Shown piece after piece: positions 1 through 7,188 of a DNA stretch of 16,249 nucleotides. The stretch comes from Anaerolineae bacterium. GTDB lineage: Bacteria > Chloroflexota > Anaerolineae > JAFGEY01. The translations under genes were made by a program, and so were the position numbers. The notes below the pieces were generated by a model. That model worked only from the letters and a program-made list of their open reading frames with translations. It did not search any database and was not told the origin of the DNA. The stretch lies in contig JAFGJF010000139.1 of assembly GCA_016929205.1 (NCBI GenBank), forward strand, positions 1 to 16,249, read 5' to 3'. The first letter of the stretch is position 1. Every line of letters starts with the position of its first letter.

Positions 1-72
1 CTCGTAGGCTCGGGCGTTGGCGTGCTCGTAGGCTCGGGCGTTGGCGTGCTCGTAGGCTCGGGCGTTGGCGTG
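1..72. repeat. Three exact tandem copies of a 24-bp unit coding TPTPEPTS
   Basis: The unit begins CTCGTAGGCTCGGG on the plus strand and repeats at 1-24, 25-48 and 49-72 without mismatch. It is a multiple of three and is read on the minus strand as TPTPEPTS inside the membrane protein gene. The array probably continues beyond the left edge. Copies identical at the DNA level suggest recent slippage or duplication, so linker length may vary between strains. Confidence 0.95.
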
Positions 73-404
73 GAGTGCTGATTTGCAGTGGGTATCTGGT
101 CTGACAAAATCACAGACAGAGCAGGGTTGGGCAAGACGGTCTGATCGGTGGTCCTTGCCGGAAGCGGCGTTTCGACAACGGGAGCTTGGATCGCAGAAGC
201 ACCCTCCACAATCCAGAGAGCAACGATCAGAAAACCCATCACGCAACTTGTACCAATGGCGACCAGCATGCTGGCAACCGTCACCGGCCACCACCGTAAG
301 GGAACCAGCCGGTTTCCCCTGCAAGCCTGGCAGAACAGCTCGCCGGCTTCCAGATCGTGCTTGCACCATCTGCACTTTTGGGGAGGCAATAACCTCTTGA
401 GCAT
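1..404 (-). CDS. Zinc-ribbon single-pass membrane protein with Thr-Pro-Glu repeat linker (partial, 3' end off window)
   Basis: Reading the minus strand from the ATG at 404 gives at least 134 codons without a stop to the window edge. The N-terminus (residues about 1-30) carries CRWC and CQAC pairs, a zinc-ribbon-like Cys4 motif. A hydrophobic segment follows at roughly residues 40-64 (VTVASMLVAIGTSCVMGFLI and onward). A polar stretch then leads into three exact copies of TPTPEPTS at the edge. This layout suggests a cytoplasmic zinc ribbon, one membrane helix and an extracytoplasmic flexible linker that would lead to an unseen domain. Function is unknown. The start is supported by a promoter at 457-485 and a weak AGAAAG Shine-Dalgarno about 8 bases upstream. 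A GTG three codons earlier is possible but has no better ribosome site. Overlapping plus-strand open frames here are shadows. Confidence 0.8.
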   Translation of the reverse strand, partial: MLKRLLPPQKCRWCKHDLEAGELFCQACRGNRLVPLRWWPVTVASMLVAIGTSCVMGFLIVALWIVEGASAIQAPVVETPLPARTTDQTVLPNPALSVILSDQIPTANQHSTPTPEPTSTPTPEPTSTPTPEPT

Positions 405-456
405 CTCGCCCACTTTCTGGACAAAGAATGTTCACTATCTATCTCTGCCCAGCTTC

Positions 457-485
457 ATTCTATCATAAACCAGGAGGAGAGGCAA
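457..485 (-). promoter_or_regulatory. Sigma70-like promoter for the leftward membrane protein gene
   Basis: On the minus strand TTGCCT (485-480) is separated by 17 bases from TAGAAT (462-457). A TG lies just before the -10, as in an extended -10. The expected transcript start is near 450, leaving a leader of about 46 bases before the ATG at 404. Confidence 0.65.
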
Positions 486-521
486 TCTTTACCGCCATTT
501 AGCAAATCGTCGCAAATTTCC

Positions 522-550
522 TTGCAAAAAGACCTCTTTGATAGTATACT
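522..550 (+). promoter_or_regulatory. Sigma70-like promoter for the NUDIX gene
   Basis: TTGCAA (522-527), a 17-base spacer and TATACT (545-550) form a near-consensus promoter. Transcription would start near 557, about 78 bases before the NUDIX start codon. The promoter is divergent from the one at 457-485, with about 36 bases between the two -35 boxes. I see no other feature in the 405-634 gap. Confidence 0.65.
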
Positions 551-634
551 GCTCAATAGCCAGGGGCGAACCCCAGGAAACCGACGGTCGCCGTCGCCCA
601 GCACACCCAAGAGCACTAGTATGGAAAATGCGGT

Positions 635-1330
635 ATGAAAGTCAAACAGGTCTTTGCTCATTACGATCAAACAGGCCAATCCTCGGCCGGATTCAAGCAC
701 TGTCCGCTCTGCGGAACGCACTTGAGTCTGGTTAAGAGCGGCCACAAGCAGCGCCCTACATGCCCAGATTGTGGATTTGTGCAGTACCAGAATCCAGCTC
801 CGACCATCAGTATTCTGATCATCGATCAAGGTCGCGTGCTCTTGGGAAAACGCAGGGGACACCCAGGCAGAGGCACGTGGGCACTCCCCAGCGGCTACAT
901 CGAGTACGAAGACAACTTTATCACTGCCGCTATCCGAGAAGCCAAAGAGGAAACTGGCCTCGACATTGAGATCCTCTCGATCCTCAACGTCGTCTCGTCG
1001 TTCGTTTCCCCACGATTCCATTTCCTGGGCGTCTACCTCGTTGCCCGCATACTGGGTGGCAACCTTGTGGTTCATGGCGGCGTCGCCTTTAGCAAGCAAA
1101 ACCGCAAATACGATGCCTATGCCGTCAATACCCTCGGTAGTCTGCTGGTCTACGAAGGCGCGTGGGCAGATCAAGAACATCCATCAGACGACGCGAAACT
1201 CGTCTTTCGGTGGCGAGATCCTGGTGCCGCCCTTCGACATCCCGATCGGGCACTGCGTCGTGGTGCAGGATCCGTGGGGAAACGAACTTGTTCTGTTGGA
1301 CAGTTCCAAGGGCTTGTTGGTGACCGATGA
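635..1330 (+). CDS. Zinc-ribbon NUDIX hydrolase with aberrant C-terminus fused to VOC-like sequence
   Basis: The 231-residue product begins with a zinc ribbon (CPLCG at 23-27 and CPDCG at 43-47, followed by YQNPAP), as in NudC-like NUDIX enzymes. The NUDIX box runs from G87 to L109 with R101-E102, E105-E106 and G108. The first Glu of the G-x5-E pattern is Asp (D93). The family hydrolyses nucleoside diphosphates linked to another group, using divalent metal bound by these acidic residues. The fold matches as far as about residue 145 (HFLGVYLVARILGGNLV). After that the expected last strand and helix are missing. They are replaced by sequence resembling the middle of a VOC/glyoxalase-fold protein, then by a low-similarity tail where the frame is lost. 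Activity is possible but uncertain. GGAA sits 8 bases before the ATG. Confidence 0.75.
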   Translation: MKVKQVFAHYDQTGQSSAGFKHCPLCGTHLSLVKSGHKQRPTCPDCGFVQYQNPAPTISILIIDQGRVLLGKRRGHPGRGTWALPSGYIEYEDNFITAAIREAKEETGLDIEILSILNVVSSFVSPRFHFLGVYLVARILGGNLVVHGGVAFSKQNRKYDAYAVNTLGSLLVYEGAWADQEHPSDDAKLVFRWRDPGAALRHPDRALRRGAGSVGKRTCSVGQFQGLVGDR

Positions 1331-1364
1331 ACAAGGTAATGTCATCGGCAATGCTGCACCTTAG
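1085..1364 (+). pseudogene. Remnant of a VOC (glyoxalase/bleomycin-resistance fold) gene, frameshifted and internally deleted
   Basis: In the NUDIX frame, residues from about KYDAYAVNTLGSLLVYEG to DDAKLVF look like the central strands of a VOC protein. In the +1 frame, from about 1209 to the TAG at 1362-1364, GGEILVPPFDIPIGHCVVV, QDPWGNELVLLD and TDEQGNVIG read as a typical VOC C-terminus. The two pieces meet near 1205-1209. The linking helix expected between VF and GGEIL is absent, which fits a deletion of several tens of bases that also shifted the frame. The N-terminal half of the VOC protein is missing too, and NUDIX sequence stands there instead. The family identity is recognition of motifs by eye; the left boundary is approximate. 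An assembly error is the main alternative. Confidence 0.6.
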
Positions 1365-1399
1365 TCGGGTGCGGGTACCTTATCAGCGTAGGAAAAGCC

Positions 1400-2371
1400 A
1401 TGCAATCATCGATCACAGAAAACCATCTGCCATCACGGTGCCGCACTTACAAAAACCACGCCCTGGACAGCACGTCGTGGGATCAGTTCAAACCGCGCAA
1501 CGGGGACGTGATCATCACCACCGCTCTCAAAGCGGGCACGACGTGGATGCAGACCATTGTTGGCAATTTGATCTTTCAGGATCGCGCCATACCCGGACCG
1601 CTGTGGCAGTTGACGCCCTGGCTCGACTCTCGTGGCGGGTCACTTGAGGAAGACTTGGCTCTGCTGGAAGCGCAGACACACCGTCGTTTTCTCAAAACCC
1701 ATCTTCCGCTCGACGCCCTGCCCTATGCGCCTCAAATCAAGTACATTTACGTGGGACGCGATGGGCGCGACGTCTTTATGTCGCTGTGGAACCACTACCG
1801 CCACATGCAGCCGGGACTCATTGCCCGCTTCAATCGCAGCCCAGAGCGCGCCCAGGATCCGTTCCCATCTTGCCCCGACGACATTCACGCCTTTTTCAAA
1901 ATGTGGATCGGTACAAGCTGGTTTTCCTGGGAGCACGACGGCTATCCGTTCTGGTCGCTGTTCTACCACCTGCGATCGTGGTGGGCCTACCGCCACCTGC
2001 CCAACATCCTCTTTGTCCATTTCAACGACCTACTGGTCGATCTGGACGGCCAGATGCGGCGGGTGGCTCGATACCTGGATATCGAAATCGACGAGACAAT
2101 CTGGCCGGCGCTGGTAGACAAAGCGACATTCAACACCATGAAAGCCAATGCAGAAAATGTCGTTCCCGATGGCGGAAGCTTTTTGACCGGCGGAGCGCGG
2201 CGTTTCCTGAACAAGGGAACGAACGGCCGTTGGAAGGGCGTGCTGACACAAGAAGAACTGGCATTGTACGAGGAAAAGACTAAAAAAGAACTAGGGCCGG
2301 ACAGCAGAAAATGGATCGAGCTTGGTATGCAGGCACTTGAAAAAGGAGAAAAGACCAACCCAAGATGCTAA
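1400..2371 (+). CDS. PAPS-dependent sulfotransferase (Sulfotransfer_1, cytosolic SULT-like)
   Basis: The 323-residue protein has the three signatures of the family, which transfers sulfuryl groups from PAPS to hydroxyl or amine acceptors. The 5'-phosphosulfate loop is T40-T41-A42-L43-K44-A45-G46-T47-T48-W49. The KTHLP segment supplies the probable catalytic base H101. The 3'-phosphate region is YIYVGRDGRDVFMSLWNHY (R120, S128). The C-terminal KGTNGRWKG (272-280) matches the GxxGxWK adenine/phosphate motif. Length is close to that of cytosolic sulfotransferases and no signal peptide or membrane helix is seen, so it should act in the cytoplasm. The acceptor cannot be predicted. AGGA at 1390-1393 lies 6 bases before the ATG. 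The gene overlaps the next one by 7 bases, which suggests translational coupling. Confidence 0.9.
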   Translation: MQSSITENHLPSRCRTYKNHALDSTSWDQFKPRNGDVIITTALKAGTTWMQTIVGNLIFQDRAIPGPLWQLTPWLDSRGGSLEEDLALLEAQTHRRFLKTHLPLDALPYAPQIKYIYVGRDGRDVFMSLWNHYRHMQPGLIARFNRSPERAQDPFPSCPDDIHAFFKMWIGTSWFSWEHDGYPFWSLFYHLRSWWAYRHLPNILFVHFNDLLVDLDGQMRRVARYLDIEIDETIWPALVDKATFNTMKANAENVVPDGGSFLTGGARRFLNKGTNGRWKGVLTQEELALYEEKTKKELGPDSRKWIELGMQALEKGEKTNPRC

Positions 2372-3807
2372 CACAGCCCAATCAACCGATCAGCCTGCTC
2401 GCAGCCACCGTCGTCGGCCTCTTGATGTTACTCTCGACGATTTGGGCAGCTAGTGTCTCCTTCGCAGAGCACGAGCGCCGAGCTGCAATCCGGATCCTGT
2501 TCGCAGGCACCCTACTCACCTTGCCCTACATTGCCGTCACGCTCTTGGATGACCCTTTCCGCAAACCTATCGCCATCATTCTAATCATCTTGCCCTCGTT
2601 GGCAGCAGCAGCTCTGCTTTTTCCCTTTGGGCCGAAAACGATTCCGGAGGATGACACGCCCAAAAAGCGTATCGACGAACGTGACATCATGTTTGCGCGC
2701 TATCGTTTGCAGCCCGGCTCCGAACGATTTGAGACCTACTATGCACAACACCCGGATAAAAAGGGGCTCGACGACAAGTTCAGGGCCAGGCCGGGCTTGC
2801 TGGCCAAAGGATCGGCCTATTACGACCCGTTCCTGTTCTCGGCCGCCGAAGCCAGTTTTGCCACCGTCGGTACGTTTCATGCTATCCTCGATCGCGCCTC
2901 GGTCGCAGAACAAACGCGTCCAGATCCCGAGAGTATGACCCGATTCATCAAGTGGTGGGGCAAAAAGCTTGGCACCATGTCCGTGGGCGTTACCGAGCTT
3001 CAAGATTATCACCTTTACAGCTACCTTGGACGTAACGAGCCCTACGGCCAGCTGGTGGAATTGGACCACAGATTCGCCATTGCCCTGACGGTCGAGATGG
3101 ACAAGGCCATGCTCGATCATGCCCCGTACAGCCCGACGGTGATGGAATCGTCACAGCAGTACCTCAATGCCGGCGCCATCGCCGTGCAAATTGCCGAGTT
3201 TGCACACCACCTTGGCTACCCGGCCCGGGCCCACATCGACGGCAACTATCGCGTCGTTTGCCCCCTGGTCGCGCGCGACGCAGGGTTGGGCGAGATCGGC
3301 AGGATGGGCTTGTTGATCACGCCCGAACTCGGGCCTCGCGTTCGCCTGGCCGTAGTAACAACCGATTTGCCGCTTGTTGTTGACGAAAGGAGCAGGGACC
3401 ATTCGGTGACTGACTTTTGCACGCACTGCAAAAAATGTGCGACGATCTGCCCAAGCGAGGCCATTCCTTTTGGCAACAGGACCGAGATCGATGGCGTCAA
3501 GCGCTGGCAGATCAATTCAGAAGCCTGTTTCACCTTTTGGTGCCAGATCGGAACGGACTGCGGGCGCTGCGTGCGCGTATGTCCGTACTCACACCCCAAC
3601 ACCCTGTTGCACAATATCATTCGCTTTGGCGTGCGCACATCGCCACTGTTTCGCGCAGTTGCCATCAAAATGGATGATTTGATCTATGGTCGCAGACCGT
3701 CTCCCAAACCCGTGCCTGCGTGGACGAGATTCAAAGTCAGAGATGCTAAACACAGAAACTCGAGAAACCCACAGAATCGCCCCGAGATGACTCAGGAGCA
3801 AGGATAA
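2365..3807 (+). CDS. Membrane-anchored reductive dehalogenase-like (RdhA-like) corrinoid/iron-sulfur protein
   Basis: The 480-residue product starts with three hydrophobic segments (about 8-34, 40-61 and 68-89) in place of the Tat signal of classical respiratory RdhA. The middle region (AHHLGYPARAHIDGNYRVV, AGLGEIGRMGLLITPELGPRVR, VTTDLPL) matches the corrinoid-binding reductase fold shared by RdhA and epoxyqueuosine reductase. Two [4Fe-4S] motifs follow: C352-x2-C355-x2-C358-x3-C362-P, then C388, C393, C399-x2-C402-x3-C406-P. Enzymes of this group reduce organohalides or related substrates with cob(I)alamin. The membrane helices would anchor it, with the topology of the catalytic part unclear. 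No rdhB anchor gene is adjacent. The start overlaps the sulfotransferase stop, and no strong Shine-Dalgarno is close, in keeping with coupled translation. Substrate is unknown. Confidence 0.82.
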   Translation: MLTQPNQPISLLAATVVGLLMLLSTIWAASVSFAEHERRAAIRILFAGTLLTLPYIAVTLLDDPFRKPIAIILIILPSLAAAALLFPFGPKTIPEDDTPKKRIDERDIMFARYRLQPGSERFETYYAQHPDKKGLDDKFRARPGLLAKGSAYYDPFLFSAAEASFATVGTFHAILDRASVAEQTRPDPESMTRFIKWWGKKLGTMSVGVTELQDYHLYSYLGRNEPYGQLVELDHRFAIALTVEMDKAMLDHAPYSPTVMESSQQYLNAGAIAVQIAEFAHHLGYPARAHIDGNYRVVCPLVARDAGLGEIGRMGLLITPELGPRVRLAVVTTDLPLVVDERSRDHSVTDFCTHCKKCATICPSEAIPFGNRTEIDGVKRWQINSEACFTFWCQIGTDCGRCVRVCPYSHPNTLLHNIIRFGVRTSPLFRAVAIKMDDLIYGRRPSPKPVPAWTRFKVRDAKHRNSRNPQNRPEMTQEQG

Positions 3808-3857
3808 TGCCACCTGAAATGTAAATAAGCCGAGTGGCGAGATCGAAACAAGAGACT

Positions 3858-3880
3858 AAAATCAGCTGATCCTGATTTTT
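3858..3880 (+). terminator. Terminator-like hairpin after the sulfotransferase/RdhA-like pair
   Basis: AAAATCAG (3858-3865) pairs perfectly with CTGATTTT (3872-3879) around a six-base loop, ending in five T residues. The stem is AT-rich, so termination may be weak. The A-run on the other arm means it could also work in the opposite direction. It separates the left gene group from the LacI promoter a few bases downstream. Confidence 0.55.
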
Positions 3881-3885
3881 GCAAA

Positions 3886-3914
3886 TTGACAGCCCTGAAA
3901 AACTGTGATAAAAT
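3886..3914 (+). promoter_or_regulatory. Sigma70-like promoter of the LacI-family gene
   Basis: TTGACA (3886-3891) is a perfect -35, followed by 17 bases and TAAAAT (3909-3914). The expected start is near 3921, inside the operator-like repeats, leaving a leader of about 68 bases. Confidence 0.75.
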
Positions 3915-3917
3915 CAC

Positions 3918-3962
3918 GTTTACCAAAGGTTTACCAAATAAAAGTGGTTTTATTTTACTAAA
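3918..3962 (+). promoter_or_regulatory. Tandem operator-like half-sites downstream of the LacI promoter
   Basis: GTTTACCAAA occurs exactly at 3918-3927 and 3929-3938, a spacing of 11 bases or about one helical turn. A related TTTTACTAAA lies at 3953-3962. A perfect inverted repeat, AAATAAAA (3936-3943) and TTTTATTT (3948-3955) with a four-base spacer, overlaps the second copy. The block covers the predicted transcript start, the usual place for repression. Autoregulation by the LacI-type protein is inferred from position only. Confidence 0.55.
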
Positions 3963-3988
3963 CAAGCACCTCAAAGAGTGAGAGTGTT

Positions 3989-5026
3989 ATGCGTCCGACG
4001 ATGGCAGACGTAGCCGAACATGCAGGCGTTTCCACAACCACGGTGTCGTTGGTTCTAAACGACAAACCGGGGGTGTCTCAACAGGTACGCACTGTCGTGC
4101 TGCAAGCAGTCGATCAGCTCGGCTACCAACTGCCCAGGCAACGCACCACCTCGACCTCACTTGAAACCAAGACGATCACCATCATCCATTTCGATCCGCC
4201 AGGCCCGGCAAACAGGTTTGGCGTCTCGGGTCTTTCCGCAACCTATGTCCAGGGCGTTCAGGATTTTTGCCAGAGTCAGAACATCAACTGGGCCCTGATC
4301 GCCAACTATCGCGACGGCGACGACGATCATGTCGGGTTTCACCTATTGCAGGCTGAAAAACTCTCTTTTGACGGGCTGATCATGATGGAAATGCGGTCAC
4401 GCGACAATCCGCTGCTGCAGCAAGCACTGCAAGACAACATTCCCGTTGTCGTCACCAGCCGAGATTGGCCCGACGTTCCGGTCAATACCGTGAGCCAAGA
4501 TCACCGCCAGCAAGCCAACACCGCCCTCCAGCACTTGATTCAACTGGGGCATCATAAAATCGCCTTTTTAGCTCGAGAGGCAGACCAACTGTACGATTGG
4601 TTCAAAATCAGGCTGGACTGCTATCGCAAAATGATGGCAACGCTGAATAACGAAATCGACCAGGATCTGATCGCGGTCGGCCCGGATCCGGTCCAGGTCG
4701 TCAAAGCGCTGCTGGACCGCCGCCCTGATGTGACGGCTATCTTTTGCATCAATGACGGCAACGCTATCGGGGCCATGCGCGGCTTGCGCGAGATGGACCT
4801 TGCCGTGCCTGAACACATTTCGGTCATTGGTATTGATAATTCAACCAAACCACCATCCGACTATCCCGCACTGACAACCGTTGCTTTTCCGCATTACAGG
4901 GTCGGGTATCTTGCTGCCGAAACGCTGCTGCGCCGGATCCAGGATCCCGAGCTTTTTTATTCGCGTATATTTGTGCGCAGTTATCTTGTCGAACGGGCCT
5001 CATGCGCCCCGCCGCGCGCTAGCTAA
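3989..5026 (+). CDS. LacI-family transcriptional regulator
   Basis: The 345-residue protein has the LacI helix-turn-helix at the N-terminus (MADVAEHAGVSTTTVSLVLN, then PGVSQQVRTVVLQAVDQLGY). A periplasmic-binding-protein-like effector domain follows (about residues 65-335), with typical segments such as HLIQLGHHKIAFL, RPDVTAIFCINDGNAIGAMRGL and SVIGIDNS. Such proteins bind palindromic operators and respond to sugars or related small molecules. It lies directly upstream of a transport operon on the same strand, which makes that operon its probable target. Translation may start at M1 or at M5; the ribosome site (GAGAG, 5 bases before the ATG) is modest. Operator-like repeats in its own leader suggest autoregulation. 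The effector cannot be read from the sequence. Confidence 0.92.
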   Translation: MRPTMADVAEHAGVSTTTVSLVLNDKPGVSQQVRTVVLQAVDQLGYQLPRQRTTSTSLETKTITIIHFDPPGPANRFGVSGLSATYVQGVQDFCQSQNINWALIANYRDGDDDHVGFHLLQAEKLSFDGLIMMEMRSRDNPLLQQALQDNIPVVVTSRDWPDVPVNTVSQDHRQQANTALQHLIQLGHHKIAFLAREADQLYDWFKIRLDCYRKMMATLNNEIDQDLIAVGPDPVQVVKALLDRRPDVTAIFCINDGNAIGAMRGLREMDLAVPEHISVIGIDNSTKPPSDYPALTTVAFPHYRVGYLAAETLLRRIQDPELFYSRIFVRSYLVERASCAPPRAS

Positions 5027-5125
5027 ATCGTAATCTGCGCGGGCACAAAAGAGAAACAGAAAGGAGGGCGAGCCGGAAAAATTTGGAGTCCATATCGGTC
5101 GTTGTAGACACGCAACTAATCGATT

Positions 5126-5146
5126 TGCATTTTCTTTACAAATGCA
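5126..5146. promoter_or_regulatory. Inverted repeat in the leader of the solute-binding protein gene
   Basis: TGCATTT (5126-5132) and AAATGCA (5140-5146) form a perfect 7-base inverted repeat with a 7-base spacer. The spacer overlaps CTTTACAAA, which resembles the GTTTACCAAA repeats upstream of the LacI gene (7 of 10 matches). It lies 26 bases before the start codon and could be an operator. I see no convincing sigma70 promoter in this 145-base gap. Confidence 0.4.
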
Positions 5147-5155
5147 CTACCTTAC

Positions 5156-5161
5156 AGGAGG
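5156..5161 (+). promoter_or_regulatory. Strong Shine-Dalgarno that fixes the solute-binding protein start
   Basis: AGGAGG lies 10 bases before the ATG at 5172. The in-frame ATG at 5142 lies upstream of it and lacks such a site, and starting there would put extra residues before the Tat signal. Confidence 0.8.
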
Positions 5162-5171
5162 GAAAGAACAA

Positions 5172-7175
5172 ATGGAAAGCAAGTTAACCCGTCGTGAGTT
5201 CATCAAAATGTCGTCGGTTGCCGCGGTTGGCCTGGCCATTGCCGCCTGCACCAAGACAGAGGAACCCACCAAAGCACCAGAGCCAACCCAGGCGACCAAA
5301 CAAGAAGCCACCGCGACGCCAGTGCCGGTCGTGGAACCAGAAGCCAAAGAAGCGCCGATGCTGGCGGATCTGGTCAAAGCGGGCAGCCTGCCCGAGTTGA
5401 ATGAGCGCCTGCCGTCGAATCCCGGTGTCTTTGCCACCGTCGATGGCATCGGCAAGCACGGTGGCACCTTGCGCCGAGGCTTCAAGGGCGTCTCGGACCG
5501 TTGGGGTCCGACCAAGCTACACGACCGCGCCCTGGTGTGGTTTGACAAAGACCTGGTACAGGTACCCCGTATGGCCGAGTCGTGGGAAGTCAGCGATGAC
5601 GCCACGACGTGGACCTTCCACATGCGCAAGGGGGTCAAATGGTCAGATGGTGAACCCTTTGACTCGAATGCAATCAAGTGGCGCATTGAAAACGAGTACT
5701 TTAACACCACCCTGACTCCGTCGCCGGGTACATTTGTCACCGGCGCGGAAAAGACGCAGGCCGAGCACTTGTTCCCCGACGAGTACACCTGGACCGTCAA
5801 GTTCGCCGCGCCCAACGCCGTGTTCATCCTCGGGCGAGGCCGGGCGGACTATTGGTATCCCGGTCACTACTTGAAGCAGTACCACATGGAACTGACCGAC
5901 GACAAAGCAGCGCTGGAAAAAGAAGTCACCGACAAGGGCTTTGACGGTTGGACATCGTACTGGTCTGGCGACCGCACGATGTGGTATCTCAATCCCGACA
6001 TGCCCCGGGTCAGCGGCTGGCTTGCCAAGGGACAGTTGTCGCTGGAACTGTTCCCCATGGAACGCAACCCCTACTTTTTTGCCACCGACTCGGAGGGACA
6101 GCAGCTTCCTTATATCGACTCCGTCACCCATCGCTTGTTCGCAGACCAGAGCGTCTTTAACATGTGGATCGTCAATGGCGAGATCGATTTCCAGAACCGT
6201 CACGTGCAGATCGGCGACTATACGCTGCACAAAGAGAACGAAGCCAATGGCGACTACCAGGTGTTCCTGGGCGTCTCGGCCGGCCACGTCTGCGTCAACT
6301 GCAACCACACCACCAAGGAGCCGCGCCTGCGCGAGTTCATCCAGGATCGCAACGTGCGCATCGCCCTCTCGCTGGCCGTGGACCGCGATGAGCTCAACGA
6401 ACTGGTCTATGATGGCTTGCTCACACCACGCCAGTACAGCCCGATCAGTATGTCGCCACAGGCCTACGCCAAGCAGGCCAATGCCTACGTCGAGTATGAC
6501 CCCGACAAGGCCAACGACCTGCTCGACGAGGCCGGCTACAGCGAGAAAGATGCCGAGGGCTTCCGCTTGTGGAAGGATGGCAGCGGCGAAACGCTCAGCT
6601 TTACCATCGAGGGCACCGACACACCTGGTACACAGGGCGAAGACGCGATCCAGCGCATCGTCCAGTTCTATACCAAGGTAGGCATCAAGTGCGCCTACAA
6701 GGGCGTCGAGCGTTCGCTGTACCAGGAGCACTATGCCGCCAACGAGATCGAGATGGCCTACTGGGGTGGCGACCGTACGGTGCTGCCCCTGGTTGCGCCG
6801 ATCATCTGGACCTGCCGCCAGCCGGACCGTCCCTGGGGCGCTGCCTGGGCTCTGTGGGACGCCAATCATGACAACCCGAACGGCGAGGAACCGCCCGCCG
6901 GGCACTGGGTCTGGACAATCTGGGAGCTGTGGGACAAGATCGTTGCCGAACCCGATCCGGACAAGCAGACCGCGCTCTTTCACCAGATCCTCGACATCTG
7001 GGCCGAAGAGCTGCCACAGATCGGCTACCTGGGCGAGAGTCCCGCGCCGATCATCGTCAAGAACGGATTCCGCGGTTACCTGCCCGGGTTCCCGGTTGAT
7101 GACCCGACCGGTGACGAGCACCTGCTCCAGACCGAGACCTACTACTGGGAAAACCCTGAAGAACACACGAGCTAG
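5172..7175 (+). CDS. Family 5 ABC transporter solute-binding lipoprotein (oligopeptide/oligosaccharide type)
   Basis: The 667-residue protein begins with a Tat-like signal (TRREFIK, twin Arg R7-R8), a hydrophobic core and a lipobox IAAC with C26 as the predicted lipidated cysteine. A Glu/Pro/Thr/Ala-rich tether runs to about residue 60. The body is an SBP_bac_5 domain: GGTLRRG, then RMAESWEVSDDATTWTF and RKGVKWSDGEPF (about 133-160), and VRIALSLAVDRDELNELVYDG further on. It would be exported folded and anchored outside the membrane to bind a ligand for the permeases encoded next. Family members bind peptides, but large Chloroflexota and Thermotogota-type versions near glycan enzymes often bind oligosaccharides. 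The neighbourhood favours the latter by inference. The long open frame on the opposite strand is a shadow. Confidence 0.93.
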   Translation: MESKLTRREFIKMSSVAAVGLAIAACTKTEEPTKAPEPTQATKQEATATPVPVVEPEAKEAPMLADLVKAGSLPELNERLPSNPGVFATVDGIGKHGGTLRRGFKGVSDRWGPTKLHDRALVWFDKDLVQVPRMAESWEVSDDATTWTFHMRKGVKWSDGEPFDSNAIKWRIENEYFNTTLTPSPGTFVTGAEKTQAEHLFPDEYTWTVKFAAPNAVFILGRGRADYWYPGHYLKQYHMELTDDKAALEKEVTDKGFDGWTSYWSGDRTMWYLNPDMPRVSGWLAKGQLSLELFPMERNPYFFATDSEGQQLPYIDSVTHRLFADQSVFNMWIVNGEIDFQNRHVQIGDYTLHKENEANGDYQVFLGVSAGHVCVNCNHTTKEPRLREFIQDRNVRIALSLAVDRDELNELVYDGLLTPRQYSPISMSPQAYAKQANAYVEYDPDKANDLLDEAGYSEKDAEGFRLWKDGSGETLSFTIEGTDTPGTQGEDAIQRIVQFYTKVGIKCAYKGVERSLYQEHYAANEIEMAYWGGDRTVLPLVAPIIWTCRQPDRPWGAAWALWDANHDNPNGEEPPAGHWVWTIWELWDKIVAEPDPDKQTALFHQILDIWAEELPQIGYLGESPAPIIVKNGFRGYLPGFPVDDPTGDEHLLQTETYYWENPEEHTS

Positions 7176-7188
7176 ACCGATTTCGTCG

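Noticed and set aside
1..72. Possible CRISPR or tandem regulatory array
   Set aside because: The units abut with no spacers, have a period divisible by three and encode a familiar TPTPEPTS linker in frame.
65..468. Plus-strand open frames over the left-edge region
   Set aside because: They lack recognisable features and a ribosome site, and they oppose a minus-strand frame with a zinc ribbon, membrane helix, linker repeat and promoter.
455..1180. 241-codon minus-strand open frame opposite the NUDIX gene
   Set aside because: It mirrors the NUDIX coding frame and shows no domain; the plus strand has clear zinc-ribbon and NUDIX motifs.
5125..5153. Sigma70 promoter TTGCAT-N17-TACCTT before the solute-binding gene
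   Set aside because: The -10 is poor, and the site would place the transcript start almost at the Shine-Dalgarno.
5062..5199. Possible small gene: AGGAGG at 5062-5067 followed by a TTG-started frame of about 34 codons overlapping the binding-protein start
   Set aside because: The spacing from the Shine-Dalgarno to the TTG is long, the start codon is weak and the peptide has no recognisable feature; it is not enough to call.
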